Shown here: positions 19,697-28,391 of the stretch, one piece after another
Position numbering within the stretch: position 1 is the first letter of the stretch
How the letters are laid out: every line of letters starts with the position of its first letter
From: JBGOTP01 sp963717075
Lineage (GTDB): Bacteria > Acidobacteriota > Vicinamibacteria > Vicinamibacterales > CAVVIG01
Assembly: GCA_963717075.1 (NCBI GenBank)
Contig: CAVQVI010000010.1
Coordinates: forward strand, 1-64,000
Direction of reading: 5' to 3'
Length of the DNA stretch: 64,000 bases
Notes under the pieces: model-generated
Told to the model about the DNA's origin: nothing
Database searches by the model: none
Seen by the model: only the letters and a program-made list of their open reading frames with translations
Position numbers and translations under genes: made by a program

Positions 19697-20074
19697 ATGT
19701 TCACACTCGGCCTTCAACGCCGCTTCGTCGCTCGTCATCGCATGGTCGGGGGCGACTGGGGCCCTGAGAACGACCTGCACTCGCATGCCTATCTCCTGGA
19801 GATCACGCTGGAGGGGGCACGCCTCGACCAGCACGGGTTCCTGGTGGACCTGGTCGACCTCGAGCGCCAGGTGGACCTGATGATCGGGCACTACCGCGAA
19901 CAGATCCTCAACGATCAGCCGGCCTTTGCCGGGCTCAACCCCTCGCTGGAGAATTTCGCGCGAATACTATGCACCTCGCTCACGGCCGACATGAACGCCC
20001 CCGGCGTGAGTGCGGTGACTGTGCGCCTGTGGGAAAACGAGTCCGCCTGGGCCGCGTTTCGAGAGGCACGCTGA
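19697..20074 (+). CDS. 6-pyruvoyl-tetrahydropterin synthase / QueD family enzyme with Glu at the Cys site
   Basis: A 125-residue T-fold enzyme of the PTPS/QueD family. The zinc ligands are H14, H28 and H30 (ARHRM and DLHSHAY). The usual C-x3-HGH motif is E24-x3-HSH, so the catalytic Cys is replaced by Glu. The substrate-anchoring region NPSLENFARIL is present, as is the final WENESAW. In the literature PTPS-III enzymes carry a Glu near this place and cleave the side chain of dihydroneopterin triphosphate; assignment to that class here is inference. It lies 24 bp after the dehydrogenase, and its stop overlaps the next start (TGATG), so the set is probably one operon. Confidence 0.82.
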   Translation: MFTLGLQRRFVARHRMVGGDWGPENDLHSHAYLLEITLEGARLDQHGFLVDLVDLERQVDLMIGHYREQILNDQPAFAGLNPSLENFARILCTSLTADMNAPGVSAVTVRLWENESAWAAFREAR

Positions 20075-21213
20075 TGCGCCTGGGCCTCATACTCTACGGT
20101 TCGCTCGACACCCCGACCGGCGGGTATCTCTACGATCGCATGCTGGTGGAGCACCTGCGTCGTGCCGGGCACACGTTGCGCATCTTTTCGATGTCCTGGG
20201 GCGAGTATCCGCGGCTCCTCGCGCAGAACCTGAGCCTGCGCCTGGCCTGGGAGGTCCACCGCGCAAAGCTCGATCTACTCCTCGAGGATGAGCTCAATCA
20301 CCCCTCGCTGGCAGGCCTCAATGGGTTGCTGCGCCGCCCGGGCCAGCCGATTGTCTCCATCGTGCATCATTTGCGCTCGGCCGAAGGCGGGGCGCGGCTG
20401 GCAGGCACCGTGGTGCGCGCCGTGGAGCGCCGCTATCTCGCGGGGGTGGACGCCTTCATATATAACAGCGAGGCCACGCGCCGGGCGGTGGAATCGCTGG
20501 CCGCGCCCCTGGCCCCGGGTGTCGTCGCCCACCCGGGCGGCGACCGGCTGGGCGGAGGAGTGAGCGCCGCAGAAATCCGCACCCGAGCGCGGGCGCGGGG
20601 CCCGCTGCATGTGATCTTCCTTGGCGCGGTCACGCCGCGCAAGGGACTGCACCGGCTGATTGATGCGGTGGCCGCGCTTCCGCCAGGCACGGCCAGGCTG
20701 AGCGTCGTCGGGGACCTCACTCGCTCGAGGGCCTATGCCCGAGAGGTGCGCGGCCAGGTCCGGCGGCTGGGATTGGACGAGCAGGTGCAGTTTCTTGGCC
20801 GTATCCCGGACCGCGAACTCACGATGTGCCTGGCGGCCGGTCATGTGCTCGCGGTGCCTTCCGCGCTGGAGGGGTTCGGCATCGCGTACTTGGAGGGCAT
20901 GGCCTTCGGGTTGCCGTGCCTGGCCGCCGCGGAGGGTGGCGCCGGCGAGGTGGTCGAGGACGGCGTGTCTGGATTCCTCATCGACAAGGACAGCCCGCAG
21001 GCGATCGCCGACCGGCTGCGCCTCATGGCCACTGATCGTGAGCGACTAGCGCGGATGGGATTGGCGGCGCGCCGTCGCTACGAGCAGCAGCCGGCGTGGG
21101 AGGAAGGCCTGGAGCGAATTCATCGGTTTATCGTGGAGGTGGCGCAGACACCGGCAGAAGCGAGGGCGCGACTGCGCCTCGGCCCTCAACCTACCTTCGG
21201 AGGAGTCTCATGA
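20074..21213 (+). CDS. GT4-family glycosyltransferase in the pterin-like cluster
   Basis: A 379-residue GT-B glycosyltransferase. It begins MRLGLILYGSLDTPTGGYLYDRMLVEHL (acceptor-binding Gly-rich loop), has HHLRS, then FLGAVTPRKGLHRLIDAV and SALEGFGIAYLEGMAFGLPCLA, which carries the E-x7-E donor motif, and GEVVEDGVSGFL. Translation is coupled to the PTPS-like gene (TGATG) and to the following membrane-protein gene (ATGA overlap). Sharing an operon with pterin-type enzymes suggests that it glycosylates their product or a lipid carrying it. This is inferred; the sugar and acceptor are unknown. Confidence 0.85.
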   Translation: MRLGLILYGSLDTPTGGYLYDRMLVEHLRRAGHTLRIFSMSWGEYPRLLAQNLSLRLAWEVHRAKLDLLLEDELNHPSLAGLNGLLRRPGQPIVSIVHHLRSAEGGARLAGTVVRAVERRYLAGVDAFIYNSEATRRAVESLAAPLAPGVVAHPGGDRLGGGVSAAEIRTRARARGPLHVIFLGAVTPRKGLHRLIDAVAALPPGTARLSVVGDLTRSRAYAREVRGQVRRLGLDEQVQFLGRIPDRELTMCLAAGHVLAVPSALEGFGIAYLEGMAFGLPCLAAAEGGAGEVVEDGVSGFLIDKDSPQAIADRLRLMATDRERLARMGLAARRRYEQQPAWEEGLERIHRFIVEVAQTPAEARARLRLGPQPTFGGVS

Positions 21214-21548
21214 ACAAGTCGGTACTGCGCGGGATCATTTTGGTCACGGGGCTGATAACCGCCGCGATACATCTGTTTATGAACGTGGTCATGGGCCATG
21301 TGGATCTTCTCTTCACACTCAACGGGCTCGGCTACCTGGGGCTGCTGGCGGCCTTCTTCTTCAACCTGCCCTGGATCAGCCGTCAACGTGCGTTGGTGCA
21401 CTACCTCTTCATGTTGTACGCGGCGGTGACCATCGTCGCCTGGTTCATCCTGGGCAGTTTGCACGACCCGATCGGCATCACCGCCAAGGTCGATGAGGTC
21501 ATCCTGATCGTTGCGCTGTTCCTTCATCTTCGCGCCGAGCGCGCCTAG
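21210..21548 (+). CDS. Small four-helix membrane protein
   Basis: A 112-residue protein with four predicted membrane helices: GIILVTGLITAAIHLFMNVV, LLFTLNGLGYLGLLAAFFF, LVHYLFMLYAAVTIVAWFIL and VDEVILIVALFLHLRA. It resembles small DUF7475-like or unnamed membrane proteins found in Chloroflexota, but I do not recognise a function. Its ATG overlaps the glycosyltransferase stop by 4 bp, and an AGGAG site lies upstream. It ends 5 bp before the methyltransferase start. Confidence 0.8.
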   Translation: MNKSVLRGIILVTGLITAAIHLFMNVVMGHVDLLFTLNGLGYLGLLAAFFFNLPWISRQRALVHYLFMLYAAVTIVAWFILGSLHDPIGITAKVDEVILIVALFLHLRAERA

Positions 21549-21553
21549 TCCGC

Positions 21554-22491
21554 ATGCTGGCCGAACCGCACGTCGCTCTCGATTTCCAGCGCTACCTGCT
21601 GGCCAAGCGAACGGTCGACGACCGTGCGATGAATGCGCGCGTGTGGCAGGCCTTTGTCGCCTGGTTGGCGGCGCACACGGGCCCCTCGCGCGCCGAGCTG
21701 CTGGAGATCGGCGCAGGCGTGGGCACGATGCTCGAACGGCTGGTGGAGCGAGGCGTGCTGCCCCTGAGCGCGTATACCGCCTTGGATGCCGACCCGGCCA
21801 ATACCCTGCGCGCCCAAGAACGGCTGGGGGAATGGGCCGCGGCGCTGGGCGGAATGGTCCGTGAGGCACGTGCCAGGACAAGCGCGCCTCATCGGCGCGC
21901 GGATGGACCTGCAGGCTTCGTTTGTGACCGGCGATGCGCTCGCGTTCGCACGTCGGCAGGCCGGTCGGCATACATGGGATGCCGTTCTGGCGCATGCGTT
22001 TCTCGACCTGGTGGACCTGGCGACCCTGTTGCCGGCTGTGGCACCTCTCCTGCGGCCGGCCGGGGTGATCTACGCGACGCTCAACTTCGACGGAGAAAGC
22101 ATCTTCCAGCCGGAGGTCGACGCCGGCCTGGAGCGCCCGATCCTGGCGGCCTATCACCGCACGATGGATGAACGAAGCGAGGGCGGACAGCGCAGCGGCG
22201 ATGCGCGAACGGGGCGGCACCTCTTCGGAGAACTGGCGGCGGCCGGCTTCGAGCTCGTGGAGGCGGGCGCCTCGGACTGGGTTGTCTTCCCACGTCGCGG
22301 TGTGTACCGGTCGGACGAAGAGTACTTCTTGCGGTTCATCGTGGCCACGGTCGTGCAGGCGCTGACGGGTCGAAGGGACGTGCCTCAGGAATTAGCTCGA
22401 AGACTGGGCGGCCCTGCGCATGCGACAGATCGAGCGGGGCGAGCTGGTCTACATCGCCCATCAATTGGACTTCCTCGCCCGCGTTCGCTAG
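21554..22491 (+). CDS. SAM-dependent methyltransferase, two frameshifts
   Basis: A class I methyltransferase. Motif I is LLEIGAGVGTMLERL, followed by the acidic YTALDADPANTLRAQERL. After a break near 21,860 the frame continues MDLQASFVTGDALAFA, VLAHAFLDLVDLATLLPAVAPLLRPAGVIYATLNFDGESIF. A second break near 22,398 separates DVPQEL from the last residues ERGELVYIAHQLDFLARVR; stop at 22489-22491. Corrected length is about 311 residues. It closes the plus-strand operon ribA-MDR-PTPS-GT-membrane-MT. Acceptor unknown. Confidence 0.8.
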
Positions 22492-22545
22492 GCCGAGTCG
22501 TCGCACAACCGCCCACGCACGGCACGGCCGCGAGACGAAAACTCC

Positions 22546-22571
22546 ATTGCCCGCCGGGCCCGGCGGGCAAT
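22546..22571. terminator. Convergent terminator between the methyltransferase and flippase genes
   Basis: A GC-rich palindrome of 26 bp (arms 22546-22558 and 22559-22571) in the gap between convergent genes. No long T-run follows, but the position and stability fit a shared terminator. Confidence 0.65.
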
Positions 22572-22648
22572 TGCTTTGATCACCTTGTGTCGCTTCGTGA
22601 CAAGTTGAAGGGTCTAGCCTGCGCCCGGCGGCGCGAGGCTGTGCCTCG

Positions 22649-23687
22649 CTAGGCGCCGGGTGAAGGGGCACCGCCGCGATCACGCGGAAGGAGGGCTGCC
22701 AGGATGAGCCCGCTGCCGCCGATCAGCAGGTCGCGCGCGCGGATCACGGCGCTGAGTGCAAGCGCCTCGGCCGGTGTGCGGCCCAGGGCCGTGAGGGCCA
22801 GCGTCAGCCCGGCCTCCAGTGCGCCCAGAGCGCCCGGGACGGGGACCAAGAAGGCCAGCCGGCTGGCGGTGACAACGGCGATCGTTTCCACCGCCCCCAG
22901 CGACAGTCCCAGAAAACGCAGGATCAGCCACGTTTCGGCGATCATCACCACCCAACTCGCCAGCGAGAAGCCCATCGCCGCCAGCAGCAAGAACGGGTGC
23001 AGGCGGTAGAAGCCCACGATGTGCGTTTCGATCTCCGACACGGCCGCATGCAGCCGCTGCAGCGCATGGGGTGCCGTTGGCCAGCGTTTGCGCACCTGGT
23101 CCAGTAGCGAGGTGAGCGGGCGAGCCCCGCGCGCGGCGGCAATCACGAGCGCCAGCGGCAGGGCCAATATCGCAAGCGCGGCGAACAACGGGAGCATGGC
23201 GGACGGCCCGGGCAGTACGCGAGTTTGGGTCGAGATGAGGATGCCGAAGGCCAGGAAGGTGAAATTGCCGAGCACCTCGAGCGCCTTGTCGATGGTCACC
23301 GAGGCCGCCGCGATCGGCAGCGGTACGGCCTTGCGCTTGTTGAGCAGAAGGATCTGCAGCGGCTCGCCCCCGAATTGGGTCCCCGGAGTGAAGTAGCTGA
23401 TCGAGAAATCCGGCCGTACGGTACGCCACCAGGTCCTGGATCGGCTGGGCAAACCCGAACCCTCGCAGGATAAGCGCCCAGCGGCCGGAGAAGACGAGCA
23501 GGGCCACCAGGTTGACGCAGGCAATCACAGCCACCTGGGTGAACGTGAGCCGGGAGAGAACTTGGGCGATCGATCGCAGCGGGACGCCGCGCAACGCGAT
23601 GGCGAGAAGAACGGGAGCGGCAACCCATAGCAGGTGATACCACCGCCATCGGAACCGTCCGGCCAGCGGTTTCGAGGACAGGCTCAC
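22649..23687 (-). CDS. Lysylphosphatidylglycerol-synthase-TM / UPF0104 (YbhN-like) membrane protein, one frameshift
   Basis: A membrane protein of the family that includes the flippase domain of MprF. It begins with a helix pair (YHLLWVAAPVLLAIALRGVPL, VAVIACVNLVALLVFSGRWALILRGFG). A frame break near 23,411 (one extra base) joins YRTAGF to SISYFTPGTQFGGEPLQILLL, the family signature, then LEVLGNFTFLAFGIL, and late ASRLAFLVPVPGALGALEAGL. Corrected length is about 345 residues with about eight helices. The gene is transcribed after, and overlaps by 4 bp, the CDP-alcohol phosphatidyltransferase, and converges on the ribA-PTPS-GT operon. A role in moving a lipid across the membrane is inferred. 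Confidence 0.83.
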
Positions 23688-24928
23688 GGGGATTCACCCG
23701 CGCGCCGGCCGAACAGGCGCTCCTCCGGTTTGGCCAGCGAGAAGGCACCCGTCCCGAAGATCAATATGAGCAGCGTGCCCACAAGCAAAACGGTCATAGT
23801 CGGCGTGGAATTCCCGCTCGCCAACGTCAGCCCGAGCGGAAAGAGCAGAAGGAAGGCCCCCAGGCGGCCCGCCGCGCCCAGCCCAATCGCCAACACGCTG
23901 AGGGCCTCGACGATCACAAAAGCGATGACCAACCCAACCGAGGCAGGCAGGCCGATCGATGGAAAGCCGGCGGCGAACGGCTGCGGTTCTCGCGCCTGCA
24001 CGACCATGAGCATCACCCCAGCCCCAAGCGTGAGCATGCGATACGCGAGCGGAAGTCGGTCGAGCAGCCAGCGCTTGGCCATGGTTCGCATGTGCGTGTA
24101 ACCGGGCGACTCGGGGTCGAGTGTGCCGCTGACGACCAGCCAATCGCGAATGAAGCTGAAGGCAATCGGGCCGGCAAAGACATAGGCCGCGGTGTAGGTG
24201 AGTGAGGCAGGCAGAATCGGCCACAGAGCTGCGCTGGTGAATCCCATGGTCAGCCCGGCGATCGGGCGCCGGCTCACCGAAGCCGGCAGAGATCGGAGCG
24301 GCCGCCCGCGGACGCGCAGGACCCATCCACCGAACAAATACACATAGCGCGAGATGCCGATCACGAGGTACCAGGCCGGCAGGCCGCCGAACGTGACGGC
24401 CACGACGACCGCGATCAGCAGCCCCAGTGCATCAAATTCGATGTCGAGCTCCTCTCCCAGGCGTGTTTGATGATGGGCGCGGCGTGCCAGGAAACCGTCG
24501 AAGTAATCACACACGTCGCTGAGCGTATACAGGACCATAGGTACCCAGGCCAGCGCCCCTGCCGATCTCGGGTTAGCGGCGAACCCCGCCAGGAGAGCGA
24601 TCAAGACCCCGCGCAACAAGGTCAGATTATTGCCAGGCCCGAGAGTGGAAAGGAGAGTCTCCTGGCCGGAGGGATGGTTGGCGGGCAGCCGGCGGCGTGC
24701 GAAAAGGAGAACGTAAACCAAGACCAGCAGCGCCGGGGCCGCCCAGCGCAGCCCGAAGCGAACGCCCACCGCTGCCGAGAGCCCGCAATCCACGGCGATC
24801 GTAATAGCCAAAGAGGCCACCGCCCAGGCCAGCCACTGACGTTTCAGGCGGGCAAGGGGCGGCTCAGAGTCGTGAGTTCGTGAGACATCGCGTGCGGGAT
24901 GAGATTGCGCAGGTTGGGGTGGGGGCAT
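23684..24928 (-). CDS. CDP-alcohol phosphatidyltransferase family membrane protein
   Basis: A 414-residue membrane enzyme. The full family motif D-x2-DG-x2-AR-x8-G-x3-D-x3-D is present: D141, D144-G145, A148-R149, G158, D162 and D166. These enzymes replace the CMP of a CDP-alcohol (such as CDP-diacylglycerol) with another alcohol to make phospholipids. There are about ten hydrophobic segments. The C-terminal 130 residues, after the transferase domain, hold four helices that look DoxX-like and are an unusual addition. It overlaps the flippase-like gene by 4 bp. Together they look like a lipid-headgroup synthesis and export pair; the headgroup is unknown. Confidence 0.88.
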   Translation of the reverse strand: MPPPQPAQSHPARDVSRTHDSEPPLARLKRQWLAWAVASLAITIAVDCGLSAAVGVRFGLRWAAPALLVLVYVLLFARRRLPANHPSGQETLLSTLGPGNNLTLLRGVLIALLAGFAANPRSAGALAWVPMVLYTLSDVCDYFDGFLARRAHHQTRLGEELDIEFDALGLLIAVVVAVTFGGLPAWYLVIGISRYVYLFGGWVLRVRGRPLRSLPASVSRRPIAGLTMGFTSAALWPILPASLTYTAAYVFAGPIAFSFIRDWLVVSGTLDPESPGYTHMRTMAKRWLLDRLPLAYRMLTLGAGVMLMVVQAREPQPFAAGFPSIGLPASVGLVIAFVIVEALSVLAIGLGAAGRLGAFLLLFPLGLTLASGNSTPTMTVLLVGTLLILIFGTGAFSLAKPEERLFGRRAGESP

Positions 24929-24955
24929 GGTCTGCCTGAGCGGAATTGGACCTAC

Positions 24956-25717
24956 CTAGCGGCGGGCAGTGCGTGGTGCGAGTCGCTGGCGGCACTTGGC
25001 CACCCAGGCCGAATCCATTCGCGTGAGTCGATTCTTGCTCAGGTTCTCCTTCACGATCCACAGCATATCCGGGCTTGCGGGAGGAACCAGCTTCTCAAAG
25101 GCGCGCTTGCCGGCTTCGGGGTGCGCGGCGATGGCTACGCTCCAGCAATAGCCCAGGGCCTGGCGCAACACGAGCCGTTCCGGATCGGCGGGACCTGCAG
25201 AGCGCTTGAAAGGCTCGCTCAGGCCGGCCAGGATCGATAGGGTGCGCACGACGTCCGGCGAGTGACGGAGCAGGTCGGGCTCACACAGGCCGGCGGCAAC
25301 GGCGCGCTGGACGAGCGGGCTGCCTTTGCGCCACGATTGCAGGCGCGCGAAAAGTAGCCGCATGTCGGTGCGCCCGACCCGTTGCAGCGCCATGGCCACC
25401 GCCTCGCGTGTGCGCCAGCGTGGGTCGCTCGCGAGAAGACGCAGCCGGCGCCACGCCTGCTCATTGCCGCGGGAGGCAGGCAGGCCGAGACTGAGCGCGC
25501 CGCAGAAGGCCAGGAATTCGTGTGGCGTGTTGGCCGGGGCGCGCTGCGGGGTGTACTTCAGAAAGCCGCGCAGGGTCCGCTCGGGCAGGACATCGACGCA
25601 GGCTTGTGCCAATTCCAGGTTCCCCCGCGGGCCGGGCAGGCCGCACTCCTTCAAGAGGTAAGCCTCTACGTCCTGGGTGGCCCGAAGCGCTTGCTGGTAA
25701 AGCTCGATCTTGCTCAA
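24956..25717 (-). CDS. HEAT-repeat / DNA-alkylation-repeat-like protein
   Basis: A 253-residue, mostly helical protein. The middle shows HEAT-like helix pairs, such as AWRRLRLLASDPRWRTREAVAMALQRVGRTDMRLLFARLQSW. The last third (LRQALGYCWSVAIAAHPEAGKRAFEKL, MLWIVKENLSKNRLTRMD) resembles the end of DNA-alkylation-repeat proteins of the AlkD superfamily, though no catalytic residues can be assigned. The start is TTG 25717 with AAGGAGG six bases before it. It lies 27 bp from the CDP-alcohol phosphatidyltransferase on the same strand and may share its transcript. Confidence 0.75.
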   Translation of the reverse strand: MSKIELYQQALRATQDVEAYLLKECGLPGPRGNLELAQACVDVLPERTLRGFLKYTPQRAPANTPHEFLAFCGALSLGLPASRGNEQAWRRLRLLASDPRWRTREAVAMALQRVGRTDMRLLFARLQSWRKGSPLVQRAVAAGLCEPDLLRHSPDVVRTLSILAGLSEPFKRSAGPADPERLVLRQALGYCWSVAIAAHPEAGKRAFEKLVPPASPDMLWIVKENLSKNRLTRMDSAWVAKCRQRLAPRTARR

Positions 25718-26219
25718 CGTTGGCCTCCTTGCGTCGTCTCACGGGCCTCGACCTGGATGCGGGCTGGGTCGCGATGGTCTGCGGCCCCGAGGCTGAGTTT
25801 CAACCGGACTTGTCACAGTGCAGTTCCCGCGGGACCCGATCGGCCATCGCTGCCAGTCCAATCGTCCTTTGTCGAACTCCATTCGGGCCGGGCGCTACCG
25901 TGCATGCGTTGAGACCTCGCAACGGGCGAATGCTCAGCCAGGTCTCCCGAGGCCGGGAGGCCGGTGGAGCGCCCGGGGTGGGACAAGGAGCCGCGGGCTG
26001 AGGCCGAATAAGGCGTATCTCGCCTGGAAGCTCCACGATGGCAGGCGGTGGAAGTGGTCTTCCGCATGCTCGACCCGTCGCCCGTGGTCACGATTCGCGG
26101 GGGCACACATACGCTCGGTCGATGGCGGTTGTCGCACTCGAGTGACAAGGGTGGGTGCCTCATTGTAGCAGGAGGTGTTGGCTGGTACGCGGCGGATGAG
26201 GAGCACGCTTGCCGGAGCA
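25718..26219. other. Gene-free stretch
   Basis: No frame here has coding character on either strand and I see no RNA gene, repeat or clear promoter. It separates two minus-strand genes. Confidence 0.5.
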
Positions 26220-27227
26220 TCATGGGGGCGAGGTCAGGTCGAGGCGGTGAGTCTCATAGATGTCCGCCTCGAGCATGCGGCTCACATCCTGGGTGAAGAA
26301 GTGATGCACGAAGTACAGGGTCTGGCCGTCCGGCGAGAAAGCCGGCTCCCCGGCGAAGGAGGACACGATCTCTTCGGCGTTGCCCCATGTGCCCTGGGGC
26401 GTACGCAGCGAGCGGTAGACGGCCGGGCCGGGGAGGCCGAGCAGGCTGGGTGCATCGAACCACAGCTCGCGCTCATCCGGGCTCAGGGCGGGGCGGTTTT
26501 CGTCGGCGGCCGTATTGACTCCCGGGCCGAGATTCTCCGGATCGCTCCAGCCGTCGGCGGTCTTCAGCGCTCGCCACAGGTCCACTCCGCCAAAGCCGCC
26601 GGCGCGGCGCGAGGCAAAGATGATTTCGGTGCCACTGTCACTCAGGTGCATTTCCCCCGCTTCGAGGCCGAGGTTCAATCGCTTCCCGGCGTTTTGCCAA
26701 CCTTGCCAGGTTCCCTCGCGCAAGTCCGCCACATAAAGGTCTATCTCGCGCAGGTTGCCGACCCGCGCGGAACAGAAGTAAAGCGTCTCACCCAGGACGA
26801 ACGGGCATCCATCCAACGCCGGCTCGTCGGGTGCGGCTAACCACACGCGGGTCGGCTCACTCCACGATGCGCCCAGGGCCTCGGCCGACCAGATGCCGGT
26901 GACGCCGTCGAGCAATTGCTTCTCGGCAGGGAGGGCCGCATCCGGCGTGAAGAAGAACAGAAAGGTCCGGCCGTCGTGGGTGGGGTAGGGGCTATCTTCT
27001 GCGCCTGCGGTGTTGATCGGGCCGGGCATCGGCTCGGGCGCGCTCCAGCCCGGGGCGACGCGCGGAGGCCATGCATCCTCGGCCGGCCGGACTTTCGCCG
27101 CCGCTGCGGGAATGGCTTGGGCGCGCCCGAGGCTGGGCGCCGCAGCAGGCGGAGCGGCACAGGCCGCCGCACACACAAGTACAAGGGCAACCATCATCAA
27201 GACCGCTGCCGATGTCTTCGCCGACAT
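26220..27227 (-). CDS. PD40 / TolB-like beta-propeller lipoprotein
   Basis: A 335-residue secreted protein. The signal peptide ends in a lipobox-like LVCAAACAAPP, followed by an Ala/Pro-rich linker. The body has WD40-like PD40 blades: EDSPYPTHDGRTFLFFF, DGCPFVLGETLYFCSAR, EMHLSDSGTEIIFASRR, NRPALSPDERELWFDAP and EPAFSPDGQTLYFVHHF. Such propellers occur in periplasmic TolB and in many exported sensors. No partner gene is evident; a second lipoprotein gene lies upstream on the same strand. Function unknown. Confidence 0.85.
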   Translation of the reverse strand: MSAKTSAAVLMMVALVLVCAAACAAPPAAAPSLGRAQAIPAAAAKVRPAEDAWPPRVAPGWSAPEPMPGPINTAGAEDSPYPTHDGRTFLFFFTPDAALPAEKQLLDGVTGIWSAEALGASWSEPTRVWLAAPDEPALDGCPFVLGETLYFCSARVGNLREIDLYVADLREGTWQGWQNAGKRLNLGLEAGEMHLSDSGTEIIFASRRAGGFGGVDLWRALKTADGWSDPENLGPGVNTAADENRPALSPDERELWFDAPSLLGLPGPAVYRSLRTPQGTWGNAEEIVSSFAGEPAFSPDGQTLYFVHHFFTQDVSRMLEADIYETHRLDLTSPP

Positions 27228-27281
27228 ATGTGCCGCTTCGGATCGCTTCGCGCTTGTCGAGGCGAGGCTCGCCGACTGCGG

Positions 27282-28391
27282 TTACTCTCCCGCGCGCAGC
27301 GCGTCCCAAACCTCAAGCGCCGTCTTGGGGGTGCCGTCGAACTGGGTCAGGCCAACCGAGGCGAACATGCCCAGCGTCTCGACGTCCTGTCCCTGTCCCT
27401 GGTCGCGCATCATCTTGGCATACGAATCGAGGTTGAAGTCACTCAAGAGAAGGTAGATCCAGAATCGCAGCCGCGGCCCGATCTGATCGTGGATGGCCCG
27501 CAGGTAGCCCACCTGGTCCTCGGGCGAGCCGGGGAAGGGCCCCACTGGCCGCGAGGTGTAGCCGCCCTCGGCCACTGCCAGCGGTTTGGAGGTCCGCCCG
27601 AGAAGCGGAGAGTAGTAGTCGGGCGGAATCTCGACGGCGCTGTGGAAGACGGCGAAGGGGTAGGAGGAGATAACCCACAGGTCCAGGCGCGGTTCGAAAG
27701 CCTCGACCGTCTCCCAGTTGATGTGATACGGCATGCGCCCCTCCGCAGCCGCGGGGATGAGGTTGTTGAGGTCTTCCCACTGGAAGGTGACGAAGACCTG
27801 GGTCGAGGGCGCCTCCGCCTTGACCGCGTCGTACACGCTTTGATAAAGGCTGAGGTAGTTTGCGAAGTCCTCCGGGAAGGCGTCGGCGTAAGTATTGATC
27901 TCGGAGGCCAGCCCGAGATACGGCGGATGGAACTCGCGCACGACACGCAGCGCGTAGTTGATGATGGCGCTGCGCACGCGAGGGTTGGCGAAGCTGGCTT
28001 CCCACCCGCTGGGCAGTCCGAGGAACTCGCGTCGGTTGAGGCCGTTGAGCGGGTCCACCACGAAGATCACATCCATTCCGTTCTGGCGCGCCAGCACATA
28101 CTGATTGTGGATATCGTCGATGGCGTGCGAGTCGCCGTCGGCCTTCTCGGCAAAATCAACCCATGGCACGGGTTGTTGCAGCAGGATGACATCTGCATGA
28201 CGGCCCAAGGTTTGATAGTGATTGACAATGCTCTGCTGCGAGGCCTCGGGCGGGGAGGGAAAGAACCCGAAGACAATGTCGCCGGCGTCGAAGGGCGAGG
28301 CCTCCAGGGTCGGGATGGGAGCAAGCTGCCCGAGATCACATGCCAGTGTGGCACACACCATCAAACACACGAGTGGCAGCATTCGCTTCAT
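27282..28391 (-). CDS. Glycoside-hydrolase-like TIM-barrel lipoprotein
   Basis: A 369-residue exported protein with a lipobox (LMVCATLAC, Cys18). It reads as a (beta/alpha)8 barrel of the clan A glycosidase type: FGFFPSPPEASQQSIVNHYQTLGRHADVILLQQPVPW, MDVIFVVDPLNGLNRREF, PPYLGLASEINTYAD (Glu in the place of a strand-4 acid/base), LDLWVISSYPF, and AVAEGGYTSRPVG (Glu in the place of a strand-7 nucleophile). The spacing suits GH53- or GH5-like folds but I cannot name a family. It overlaps the HEAT gene upstream by 4 bp (ATGA). Confidence 0.75.
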   Translation of the reverse strand: MKRMLPLVCLMVCATLACDLGQLAPIPTLEASPFDAGDIVFGFFPSPPEASQQSIVNHYQTLGRHADVILLQQPVPWVDFAEKADGDSHAIDDIHNQYVLARQNGMDVIFVVDPLNGLNRREFLGLPSGWEASFANPRVRSAIINYALRVVREFHPPYLGLASEINTYADAFPEDFANYLSLYQSVYDAVKAEAPSTQVFVTFQWEDLNNLIPAAAEGRMPYHINWETVEAFEPRLDLWVISSYPFAVFHSAVEIPPDYYSPLLGRTSKPLAVAEGGYTSRPVGPFPGSPEDQVGYLRAIHDQIGPRLRFWIYLLLSDFNLDSYAKMMRDQGQGQDVETLGMFASVGLTQFDGTPKTALEVWDALRAGE

